From Caprella mutica (lineage: Eukaryota; Arthropoda; Malacostraca; Amphipoda; Caprellidae), in assembly GCA_947561585.1 (NCBI GenBank), contig CANNZV010000434.1, forward strand, positions 1 to 64,000: a stretch of DNA of 64,000 bases, given 5' to 3'. The position numbers and the translations under genes were made by a program. This document shows, in pieces, positions 32,523-43,551 of this stretch. Below the pieces are notes generated by a model. The model was not told the origin of the DNA. It saw only the letters and a program-made list of their open reading frames with translations, and did not search any database. Each line of letters starts with the position of its first letter. Positions within the stretch are counted from its first letter, which is position 1.

Positions 32523-33301
32523 CCAGATCATTGAATATAGGAAGATATCCCACTACAGTATTTTCCATTTTCTAGCGACACTTGGCACCGGGAATTGTCC
32601 GTACCGTGACGTATCGTTGGAGTTGCCTACGATTGATACATTACCTATTTTTAATTATTCAAAAACGACATTAAGAGAACAATATTGAATTTAAATATGC
32701 TATTTAGAATCAAAATATTTATTTATGATATTAATCTGATAATAAAAGCGTCGGTTTACTTCTGATGCAATATCGTTTGCTTGCGACCGTGCACTGTATT
32801 CTGTGACTAAATTTACTAATAATTTTATCTCATATTCATAAAAAATAACTTGTGAGAAATGGACAATGTACGAAAATGTTCATTTATCATTGCACCAATC
32901 GATCTAAAGATCGGTACAAATTGTTTTTGTCTCGAAAACATGATTGCAATCTGTGGTTAAAGACTTGCACAATGGCGTAGAATTAATAAGTCACTATTCA
33001 GAGTTGATAAGTCACTAGTTTGATCGATTTTTTTTATTTCCGACCCTGATTCTTTTTTTCTATTTTATAATAAAACTTAAATAAAACTTTTTTTCCTGAA
33101 ATTTAACTGCTTTGGTTTCCCTTTATTGGTAGTAAATGTAACTAGCTCGGACCGTTATATATATACATATACTCATTTGTTTGAACATGTGACGTCACGG
33201 TACCCCTCTTTCTGATAGGCTAATACGCTCTCATTTAATTAATTATTTGGCCACTAGCGTCCAGGTAGCATTGAACATCTTCCTATAATCAATGATCTGA
33301 G
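32523..33301 (-). mobile_element. GATCATTGAATATAG-TIR element, copy B
   Basis: The reverse-complement relative of copy A, about 780 bp. Its left end CAGATCATTGAATATAGG leads into TTTTCTAGCGACACTTGGC, and its right end is TAATCAATGATCTG. With copy A it forms a large inverted pair around about 0.9 kb. A third partial copy lies at 34893-35019. Confidence 0.65.
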
Positions 33302-33401
33302 AGTATACATTAGGGTGGGTCGTTTTGAGTTTTTTTCGATGTTGCCTTAGCTACTATAATAAAAATCGGCACATAGGTGAAAAAACATGGTATGAAAATT
33401 T

Positions 33402-34481
33402 GGGGTACGGTTAAGAGTCCCCCCCCCCCTCCCCGCCCCGGTCATGAGCCCCCCTAGGTCATAAGCCCCCCGGTCACGAGCTCCCCCTTCCTGTTTTTTT
33501 AATCCTTATTTACCTAGTTAAACAAATAAAGATTAACTTAGATAGAAATAACTGAGAGTTGCTAATGTAGTTTGTTGTATCCGCTAGTTTGTTGTACTGC
33601 ACACTTCATGATTGTTTAATGACCTGGCAGGGGGGTTCGGGGGGCGGCACGCCACCCGATATACATATATTTTATGTCTATTCAGTAATGAACTACAAAA
33701 GTGTCAATAAGGATTAAATAGTATAGGTAAATAAGGATTTAAAAACAGGGGGGCTCGTGACCGGGTGTAGGTCATAAGCCCCCCCCCCCCCCCCCCGGTC
33801 AAGAGCCCCCTGTTTTTAAATCCTTATTTACCTATATTATTTAATCCTTATTGACACTTTTGTAGTTCATAACTGATTAGACATGAAATATATGTATATC
33901 GGGGGGCGTGCCGCCCCCCGAACTCCCCTGCCAGGTCATTAAACAATCATGAAGTGTGCAGTACAACAATCTAGCGGATACGACAAACTACATTAGCAAC
34001 TCTCAGTTATTTCTATCTAAGTAGTTCTTCATTTGTTTAACTAGGTAAATAAGGATTAAAAAACAGGGAGGGGGGGGGGCTTATGACCTAGGGGGGCTCT
34101 TGACCGTACCCCGTTTTGACCTAGGGGGCTTATGACCTACACCCGGTCATGAGCCCCCCCCCCCTCCCTGTTTTTTTAATCCTTATTTACCTAGTTAAAC
34201 AAATGAAGAACTACTTGGATAGAAATAACTGAGAGTTGCTAATGTAGTTTGTTGTACTGCACACTTCATGAATTCTTAATGACCTGGCAGGGGGGTTCGG
34301 GGGGCGGCACGCCCTCCGATATACATATATTTTATGTCTAATCAGTAATGATCTACATAAGTGTCAATAAGGATTAAATGATATAGGTAAATAAGGATTT
34401 AAAAACAGGGGGGCTCGTGACCGGGGGGCTTATGACCTAGGGGGGCTCATGACGGGGGGGGGGGGCTTATGACCTACACCC
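33402..34481. mobile_element. Composite of three nested C-rich MULE-like MITEs
   Basis: The outer element starts GGGGTACGGTTAAGAG and ends GACCTACACCC, with imperfect 9-bp flanks TGAAAATTT and GAAAAATTT. A second copy in reverse orientation lies at about 33764-34112 (GGGTGTAGGTCATAAG..GACCGTACCCC), and a third follows from about 34147. All three keep the CCTTATTTACCTA arms and the GGGGGGCGGCACGCC-type central hairpin. Confidence 0.7.
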
Positions 34482-34865
34482 GAAAAATTTCAGCCTAATC
34501 GGATAACATCTGCTCCCGGGAGAGATGGGGATTATGTAAAATAAGCTGAAAACCCCCCATAATCTAATGTGACATTAAACTGGGTTCTCGACATCTTTAA
34601 GGAATGCTTTAGAGACATACATGATGATAAAGATCTGATTAGTTTATTTTTAGCAATAACAAAGTTCTACGTTAACATCTTCTGCCCCCGGGGGGTGGGG
34701 GAAAATGTCATATTTTGGAGAAAATTTCTAATATATGGATTTTTTAACGACATTATACTAGGTTCATGATCTCACATGCAATTGCTACAACTGTAAACAT
34801 GATGTCAATGGTCCATACATTTGATATAAATAAAGAAAAAAGTTCTACTTAAGTATCTTCTGCCC

Positions 34866-35153
34866 GGGGTACGGTCAAGAGTCCCCCCGGACCTATTCAA
34901 TGATCTGTGAGTGATGTCATCTATTTTGAACAAATAAGAGGCTTTTGGAGTCACCACACAGATCATTGAATATAGGAAGATGTCGCACTACAGTATTTTC
35001 AATTTTCTAGCGGCACTTGGCGGGTGTAGGACATAAGCCCCCCTAGGTCATAAGCCCCCCCGGTCACGAGCCCCCCTGTTTTTAAATCCATATTTACCTA
35101 TATAATTTAATCCTTATTGACACTTTTGTAGTTCATTACTGATTAGACATAAA
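34866..35153. mobile_element. Disrupted C-rich MITE with a fragment of the A/B element
   Basis: 34866-34891 is the end of a C-rich MITE (GGGGTACGGTCAAGAGTCC). 34893-35019 is a short, internally deleted A/B element (CTATTCAATGATCTGTG.. then CAGATCATTGAATATAGG..). 35023-35153 is another, truncated C-rich MITE starting GGGTGTAGGACATAAGCCCCCC. Confidence 0.55.
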
Positions 35154-35159
35154 AGGCTG

Positions 35160-35620
35160 CACAACATAGTGGGGTCGCGGTTATGGCTTGAATGCATGCA
35201 AGGTTGGGGAACGCTGTACTAAATGATATCCACAAAATAATTCTAATGGTGAAAATGTAATACTTATAATTTCTATCTACCATGAAATTAATAAGATATG
35301 GTTGAAGTAAGGGTTGGGTATTTACTCTTGAGTTATCAATATGATTATAAAACTTGAGACACTCAGTTTTCTAATTTCTATTATTCTGTGATATAACAAA
35401 AAACTACTAAACAAGTACAAATTGTTACACGATTTTTTTAAAGGAGGCACAGTTAAGAGTCAGTCAAACTTACAAATTCATGACTCGTGAGAATTGAGGA
35501 AACTCATCAAATTATCACTGAAGCTATTGTAAATCTAAAAGAGGCTCATTGATTACTCGGTCTTATACGTATATGGATTTTTTTATATGATCAATAAGAT
35601 ATAATATATGTTCCAATTCC
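35160..35620. other. AT-rich, no gene; short repeat at left end
   Basis: 35160-35190 (CACAACATAGTGGGGTCGCGGTTATGGCTTGA) reappears reversed at 43885-43912, so both are pieces of one dispersed repeat. Nothing else is recognised. Confidence 0.35.
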
Positions 35621-35621
35621 C

Positions 35622-36010
35622 TAAGATTAAAAAGATTATGCTTGATTAAATGATTATCAAATTATAGAAATTGAAAGATTAAGTAAATATACAAGTTCAG
35701 CGTTCAAAAGAAAAATTTTGTACACAATTTTCTTTGCTTTCTGGTCATATGGTGCATTTTTTCACATTTTTCGAACGAGATGTAATACACATATTTATCA
35801 TATTTTGAACAATTGAAAATTGGTAAAATGGAGGATCTACACTATCGATCGATCGCACTGTGCCATCTATGGATCCATCATTAGAACAACCATCGATCGA
35901 TGATATTAACAATCATCTATTGTTAATACGCTGAACTTGTATATTTACCTAATCTTTCAATTTCTATAGTTTGATAATCATTAAATCAAGCATAATCTTT
36001 TTAATCTTGT
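35622..36010. repeat. Inverted repeat, about 85-bp arms and 220-bp loop
   Basis: The arm AGATTAAAAAGATTATGCTTGATTAAATGATTATCAAATTATAGAAATTGAAAGATTAAG..GTTCAGCG at 35624-35702 is mirrored at 35928-36008 with few differences. The loop contains a smaller palindrome around GATCGATCGA. It is probably a MITE or foldback element; no ORF. Confidence 0.6.
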
Positions 36011-38499
36011 ACACTGTTCATTGGAAGGAAATGCTATTTAAATTTATGACCATGTTATTCTCGCTAGGCGCTCGAATATAATTATAAACGAATAGCTTTG
36101 ATGTAAGCCGCTAATATAACTTGTAAATCAGTTATACAACTTAGAAATATGAGTTCCTTTCCTATAGATAGAATTGAAATTAATACTTAATTAATTTAAA
36201 TGGAATTTAGTAAGTATTTCAATTATTCTAATTGAAATACTTAATTAATAGTTAGGAACTTGTAACATTTCTGACCATGTATTAAGTTAACAACAGACTC
36301 TGAATTAATATAGTTATTTGGATGTTTATTAGAAAATCAGGTTTCACTTAAGACCTATCGGCGTAAAGCTGTTCGATGTATATGCAATTGCTATAGAAAG
36401 CCATTAGCACTAGCGTGTTACATTCAAATAATGCATTGTGTGTTATTTCTATCTGCAGTGAGTGGAAAAACATCTTTGGAAAGTACAATCAGTACCTTAA
36501 CAGAAGTGTACTCACTCACTGGAAGGTTGAGCCTTCCTTGCCACCCTTTGTAAACACTCAGCACTTAACTAACTCGTTGATAGTTCGTGATACACTCCTG
36601 AAGACTGGTTGGTCGGACTTGACCAAGCCAAGAGGGCGTTGTGAGATGGCTACTCAAACCCTTGTATTTTTAAACCCCTTAGTTTATTCAACCCCTAGTT
36701 TATTTAAAACTTGTGTTGTGTTTATTTCAAAGACTTGTGCGTAAGTCTTAGAACTTTGTATTTTTCAAACTTAAATCTGATTACAATCATTTAGAACTTT
36801 CCTTGTGTTTAATTTACTTCCCTGAAATCTTTATGCATTATTTGTTAGTTTAATAGAATTCAATTAATTACCTCCAAATTTCTCGAGTTTAAGAATCAAA
36901 CTTATAAAAAGTTAAAAGAACCCGGAGACTTAAATTGCTCTATGGGATAAGTTCATTATTTTGCAACACCTACTTAGAAAATAGGTGATAATTAACATCA
37001 GTCACATGTCAATAAGGGCAACTTAACAGATGATCAGATCGGTTGATGGCACATAACAAAAGTACTTGAATGACGAGCACCGAACATATACAATTATACA
37101 TGCGACTCTCTTTAAAATTCTAATCTAAAATCGAATAAAAAAAAGCGTACAATATTTTTTATATTGCATCATATTAGTACTTCGTACTTTAAAAAAATAT
37201 ATATTAAAAACTTTTAAATCATATAAAAAATAAATATGTAAATACAATATAAAATGTTGTGCAATTATCAGAGTAATATTTACAACATTAAGAAACAAAC
37301 TCACATTTCTCGGAGACTGGAGAGGAACTTTAAGTAGGATATGATTAATAGATTATGTTATTAGTTTCCATATTTATACTTTCCCTTATATATAAGAAAA
37401 AGTTTCAACACACTAATATTAATAGAAATTCATACCAACTTCCATATCAATAAAAACATCAACCTGTGATGTTTTAGGAATTTCATATTAAATTAATATC
37501 TCACAATGTGTGTTTTATTAATTATTCTGATATTTCTTCTAACAAAACATTTTTAGTGTGTGTGATTTATTATTTGAATTTTGACATTATTATTATTACT
37601 AATCTATATGTATAATTATTGTAAATACACTTTTTTGTATTGGTCGACAAAGCGAATTAGCTTGGTGGACATTATGACTCTCGATCACAAATTTCCGACC
37701 AGTTGATCGATGATTCGATTTGTAAAGGTATGGTAACGATTTACCGACCATTGAAAAAAATATTTTACTAACATTTTCTTCAACTAATAAAGAAACCTAC
37801 TTCTGGTAACACTCATTGTTAACTAATATTAAGAATCAGAATTGCGGTCGGCAAACGATAACGAAGTAAGATTGGCTTCGACCAATTGACTCAATAAGCA
37901 GTCAATGGGTTCATTTTCTCACGTTTCATCAAATGATAAACATAATTCTATATTTTTAAAGTTCTGATGATGCATTCACCTCGCTGAATAGATCAAAATG
38001 TTCGTAAATAACCAGAAAATAATATAACAATTCACCTCATCACTAATTCTGAGTAAATAATTTAAATTTTAAAGTTACACACAATTTGGTCGGAATATCT
38101 GTTCGGTCGGCGATTCGATTCTTCAGATTTTTCTTTATCGTTTCCATTTAGAAACAAAAATTGAAATAAAGTTGCATCATTTAGAAAGAGTACTGAACAG
38201 TTAATAAATATTTTTAATTTAGATGTAAGTGCATTTTTGATATCAATATGGTGTCTATTGCATTTCTTAAGCGCTTTCGTTTAGATTGCTTTTTTATTTA
38301 GTTTAGTGTTGCATGTGATATTCTAAAATGAATCTAAACGATACAGAGGATCTGTTTGGTTACTTTTTTTGACATCGAAAGTGAAGAGTACTTTCTTGGT
38401 TACTTTTTAACTTCCACGTACTGCCAAAAATATTTTAAAGTGTACATATAAAATTACTGTTTGGTCATGTAACACAATTACACAAATCAAAATATCTAA
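36011..38499. other. Anonymous AT-rich DNA
   Basis: No supported gene. A 109-codon frame (36415-36744) lies in a region with T-rich, LTR-like texture (a possible solo LTR, about 36260-36970), but no matching ends or duplication were found. 37640-38110 contains GGTCGGNNAN motifs at both sides (GGTCGACAAAGCGAATTAG and GGTCGGCGATTCGATT), a possible decayed TIR element. Confidence 0.35.
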
Positions 38500-39165
38500 C
38501 TAATTACTTACCAATACTGAGTGAGAGTTGATTATGCATCTTATTTAGTCATTTTCTATGAGTTATAATGAAAGAAAATTTGTTTTAGCGTTAAATTCTA
38601 TGTAATCCTATTATTAAACAGTGTTTGTGACTGTGATGAAATTTTAAAGTTGTGCATTTATTTAATGTTTTAAAATCCATCCATTGATAACTCTCACTCA
38701 GTATAGGTTAGAGTACTTAGATTTTTATAATTATTGTGTCACATTGAACAAACAGACATCATTTTATGCTTTATGAAATATTTTAGGTAGTAGGGTACTA
38801 AGTTCCAAGTTATTGGTTGGTTCTACAATTTCGGCACGTCAGAAAATAAAATATTATAATTATTATTTAACTTCTATTCTAATTGGTATCATGGATACCA
38901 ATTGAAAATAAAAAGTTAAATAATGATTATTATATACAGAATTTTATGTGTTCGAAAATATGGAACCGTGCGATAACACTAAACTTACCATAAGATGGGA
39001 CATGATGAATTTCTGAAGCAATTACTTCTAATAACCTCTTCTGTATTATAAGATTGATGTTTTTTAGTTGCCATGAAATCACGAAAAACTTGTCTCAATT
39101 TTCTATGGCTACGAACGGTAATTATTTTGAGATATATCTCAAAATAATTACCACTTTTATTAAAG
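38500..39165 (+). repeat. Composite interspersed repeat, copy 1
   Basis: Order: ACTGAGTGAGAGTTGA..AACTCTCACTCAGT palindromic-end segment (38515-38704), a linker with TTGTGTCACATTGAACA, a foldback segment (AGTTCCAAGTTATTGGTTGGTTC..ATTGGTATCATGGATACCAAT..GGAACCGTGCGATAAC, 38797-38985), then CTTCTAATAACCTC..CTACGAACGGTAATTATT. The same order recurs at 50765-51905 and partly at 47700-48135, so the parts travel as one unit. Confidence 0.6.
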
Positions 39166-39199
39166 CTAGGCCTCCGTTAATATATTTTTTTTCTTCAAA

Positions 39200-39360
39200 T
39201 GCATCCTGATTGGCAGAGTTGTGGCGTTCCAGAGCACAGAACTGCATGGCCCACGTTCGATACTCAGACACATCACTTCATTTCTCCCCATTAATTTTTA
39301 TATATGACATTAATAAAATTGATATGCCTCCAAACGTAAATTACACTCTATGTAACTAAG
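39200..39360 (+). repeat. tRNA-derived SINE-like copy 1
   Basis: TGGCAGAGTTGTGG (A-box-like) and, about 30 bases on, CGTTCGATACTC (B-box-like), followed by an AT-rich body (CACTTCATTTCTCCCCATTAATTT..ATTGATATGCCTCCAAACG). The body matches 44700-44800 in reverse, which has its own A/B boxes. Pol III SINE origin is inferred from box pattern and shared tail. Confidence 0.5.
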
Positions 39361-39814
39361 TAGAAGAAGGTAAGAAATACAGTACGATATTTTAATTTTC
39401 TTCAGAAAATATATCTTCAATATATATATATATATATTTGACATCGAATTTGCGGTCTATTTCGTTACTAAAACGCTTTCGTTTTTGTGCGTCTGAAGTC
39501 ATTTAGAAAGAGTATTGATACAGTATAATGGTATCAACAATCCATCGAAACAGTTTCTAAATATCTTAGATATGTTTTTATATCGCATTTGATGTCTTTT
39601 CAATTACTAAAACGCTTTCGTTTATATTTTTTTATTATTTGAGTGTTGCATCGCTAATCTAAAAATGTACCTGAACGATGCATAGGGATCGATTTGTTTC
39701 TTCTACATCGAAAGTGTTGAGCACGTAGTATCGTTTAGAAATAGAATTGACACGACTGTGTTTGCTGGGATGTTTGGTTAGCTTCAAGTATCTAGATAAC
39801 CTTTATATATTTAA

Positions 39815-42800
39815 CCCATTCCAGGCGGCAGTAGGTAAATGGAAGTCGACAAAAACAAAAATCGTTTATATATAGTCACCGCCGCTATAGACTGTCTTCA
39901 ATTTTAACTACAATATTTAGTTACCCCGATAAATCAAGGAGTCAAATAAGCGTCTATATATAGACGGTGCCGCTTGTTGATTATACATAGAGTCTATATA
40001 TAGACTGTGCTGCTTGTTGGTGGAGTGACATATGAGTTTTGTATTGTTATTCATATAGTTGAACTAAAGATATAAAAAAGTGAGCATTTTTGAGTTGCAT
40101 AAATTGAATTTGTTACTTTTATTCGTATTATATAAACATATCCATGAAATAAATTATCAAACAAACAATTCAAAAATAGTTTTCCTTTATTTCTTTTTTA
40201 CTGTGTTTTTAGAGTATATATTTCATTGTTGGATGGACAATGTACTCGACAGTCAACACTCAACATATTTACATCTTTCCATTTCAAATGCATAATCTTT
40301 CCTAAGAACTGACATACAGTTTGTCCTTTACTCCACTTCCTTCTTTAAGGGGACAGTTCCAGGTTAAAAAATTGTTTATTAATGAAGCTACGGTTGTGAA
40401 ACATGTATAAAATTTAATTTTATTTTATTAAGGAATTTTTTTTTCGATTTGACGAGTTTCGAGCGAGTAAACACGAGTTTTGAACCAAATTGAAAAAACC
40501 GTATTACTCCCACAATTTTGAAGTTAGGCTACAGCGTTTTTTTGCTTCTATGAATTCTCTACAACATGAAGAGAAAAGATTTTAATTTTAGAATTTATTT
40601 ATTGAAATATTTCAGAATTTCGAAAATTTCACTTTTTCCCAAAAAATTTTTTTCAACAATGTATTTTCAAAAATTGAAGGTCAAAATCAAAAATATATTT
40701 GCTGCATATTGTATAGAATTCATAGTATCATCGAATGCAACAAAAAACAGCAATGCCGTAACTTCCAAACTTTTTGAAAAATATTAAAAATGAATACGAA
40801 ATATACAACATTTGCAATTATTCAGGAAAGCAATAATAATAGAAAATGATAAAAATACGAAAAAAAGTTGTTTTTGCCACTAAATCCCCTCAGGCCAGGC
40901 ATCCCGGTATTGTCCACTCGAAGGTGGGGGTGTCACACAGTATAAAGATTAGAGGAGTAGATCAATCTCATTGAGAAGACATCTTTTTTTAAACTGACCA
41001 ACAGCGTTGCAGAAGAGACCGGTGGTGCGTGACGTTATTAGCGGGAAAATTGACTACTGATAACTAAAGAGTATTTTTATTTTAAATAAATAAATATATT
41101 AAATTTATTTATAAGATATTTACTGGGTTGTGGCAATATGCGTTTTAAATAATAGATCTTAAAAATATCATACGAAATTTCAATCATTCTATAATATTTA
41201 CAGGATCTATGATTTTAAACGCATATTGTCACAACTCACAACCCAAATAATTACTAATGATAGAATTAATAAAACAACCCTAATGAAACAAGTTGAGGAG
41301 AGACTCCAACTTAGTTTCGAATGGAGCTAAAATCTTAGTGAATTGCCATATTGATTCTTGAGAAATGGTCATATTAGAAAGTTGCTGATTACAACAAATT
41401 TCTATCCAACCTTCGTAATCACGTCTCCTGAAATTGTAAAAAATACATACGAACTTTTTCTGCTGTTTTCTCACTATCTTTGAACATTCAATAACTTTCC
41501 TGCAACGCGCTTTCACGATAGTATGTTTCTACAACTCCCCTTGGTTTGTCTCTACTTTTCACAATCACGTGACTTTGGGAGTCGCTGATTGGTCCAAGAG
41601 TGTGCTGACGTCACGCACCATCCACTTGAAAAATAATAACACACAACTGGGCAGCTCCGTAAGTCTTGCGAGATTAGTTCCATCTCTCGCAGTTACAGAC
41701 GATAAGGAGCGGTTAGTAACTCGTGCCTCACGAAAGTTGACGGGGCACTTCTGTTCGAGTGTGGTGAAAAGCATTCCCCTAAGCGATACAGTAACATAGG
41801 GTATGGTAATCAGCTGATTGAATCTATAGTTTGACGTGACCACCGGGTGACTGAAAATGGTGACTCTGACCTCACTTTGAAACATGGGAAAACCTACTTA
41901 AACCTAGTCACTTTTAAATTTAATTCTTTCATATCAATTACTAACTAGGCATTGGTTAAATTGTATTTCAATTATTTTTCTTCTTATTTGATTTTCATAG
42001 GAACTACAAATTACAGTTAACTAGCACTAGTTTAGGCTCCTAGGTAGCATATTTTCAAGACCCTATTTTTTATAGATAAGTTAGAGAAATAAACACTATA
42101 AACAAACCTGAATTATATCTATATATACAACTTTAAGGTTCAATCGCCATTCCGCTTTTCTTTTACACGAAAACCTTATATAATGACTTCAAACTTCTCG
42201 AAATTAACATGCAAATACGAGGAATTATGAGCCGCTCGGTCACAAACAAGGAATGTGTTGTTGTGGTGACGTCATATTTTTGTGTCGTCTACTAGGTACT
42301 ATACCCGTTTATGTTCCTTTACCCTGTAACTGGGTATAAAACTGTGGGGTGTCATTAGGCGCCACCTGACTCACTGTGGTAAAGTTCAACACAAGAACAA
42401 ACAATCAAAATCCACTAGTTTATTGATTTTTACTCCCTAACATCTCTTCAAATCCCCCTCCACTGTCTCAGGAGTTAGTTAGCGATGTGATATCAAGGAA
42501 GTTATAGTACTGGAACTATAACCACGTCTCTCAGCTACATTATTAGGTCTGTTTTTCGGTCCACTGCTATATACGTAATAGTGACGTCATTAAGACAACA
42601 GACTAAAATCGAAAATTAACTGAATGCACCATTACTTTTTTCTTATATTGGCAATAAATAAACATATTTTCATAATTTAACACTCTTCGATTGTCTTAAA
42701 TTTAATTTAAGAGTGTTGCTGTGATGACGTCACGTACACTAACCGTCTCTATTGTCACTACTATATTCTATATACTGTGAGTCCGTGATTATGCATGTAT

Positions 42801-43163
42801 TAACAGTGGACTGGACTACAGACACGTATAAACAAAATGTTAGCCGCCTGTGTGATATTTTACCTACCTGAGTGTTAGAACACTAGGAACACCTTAGTGA
42901 AGAAAAAAAATTTGGATAGAAAAACAGAAAATCCCATTAACACTTCTTCAAGTACTGAGCTATAGGGTGCATTATTGCACAATAACCGGTAATTATGTGT
43001 TTACACGTTATCTAATACTTGTCATATTTCTAAACACCGTCTACATATTGACCCTGCCACTTGACTGTTACAGCAAAAAAAAATTAGCGACTATATATAG
43101 ACGATCCGCTAAATGGAAATAATTTTCAGAGCGTCTATATATAGTTAGGCCGCTTGGAATGGG
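39815..43163. mobile_element. piggyBac-like element without transposase, 3.35 kb
   Basis: Ends CCCATTCCAGGCGGCAG and GGCCGCTTGGAATGGG are inverted and flanked by exact TTAA (39811-39814 and 43164-43167), the piggyBac target site. Inside both ends are repeated palindromes GTCTATATATAGAC followed by (N)CCGC (39868, 39950, 39992; 43090, 43130). The 3-kb interior has no transposase-like ORF; it holds a hairpin at 41117-41250 (GGGTTGTGGCAATATGCGTTTTAAA and its complement) and several TGACGTCA sites. It is probably non-autonomous, mobilised by a piggyBac-type enzyme elsewhere. Confidence 0.7.
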
Positions 43164-43333
43164 TTAATCTTAGAAAGAGTGAAAGTTTAATTTGAATATT
43201 TCATATATAATTAAGTTAACTGTTTGTTATATAACAAATTTAAAACAATTCCTGATTTTTTTTAATTTAGAGTGGACCTTTTTAAGTCTATCTATGTAGG
43301 AAGATTAGTATCAAACGGAAATATTTGTGATAT

Positions 43334-43551
43334 TTAATAAATCTGGCAAAGTGAGTAGTGTGCAGATACCGAAGAGCAAACCGAGAAGTAAGTATTTGAT
43401 GTCACTAAGACGCAAAGGGCTGGGTCTTTAGTTCCATCAAATTCAGGAGAGGTTTCCCACTGGAGATCATTTGAATTCAGTGCTCTTCCATCTGTCCACT
43501 GCCAGCCGTTCTCAACGAGAGATGCGCCCACCCAAATTCGGCTTCCATCAT
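43334..43551 (-). CDS. C-type lectin, terminal CTLD exon
   Basis: The acceptor TTTTTCCAAG (43561-43552) precedes AT-GAT-GGA. The exon encodes the C-terminal half of the CTLD (IWVGASLVENGWQWTDG, then ALCVLV, VCSS and SLCQIY) and ends at the stop at 43336-43334. Joined to the G left by the 59178 exon, the first codon is Asp, giving an uninterrupted domain. Confidence 0.8.

Noticed and set aside
33402..34481. CRISPR-like array because of regular C-rich repeats
   Set aside because: The repeats are transposon ends in inverted orientation, spacing is irregular and the genome is eukaryotic.
36260..36970. Possible solo LTR (TGTAACATTTC..TTTTGCAACA) containing a 109-codon frame
   Set aside because: The candidate ends are not flanked by a matching duplication and no second copy is in the window, so it stays unannotated.
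39200..39360. A functional tRNA gene
   Set aside because: A/B-box-like blocks are present, but no cloverleaf with paired acceptor stem could be drawn; a SINE is more likely.
41565..41885. 106-codon minus-strand frame as a host gene
   Set aside because: It lies within the piggyBac-like element, has a competing frame on the other strand and no recognisable motif.
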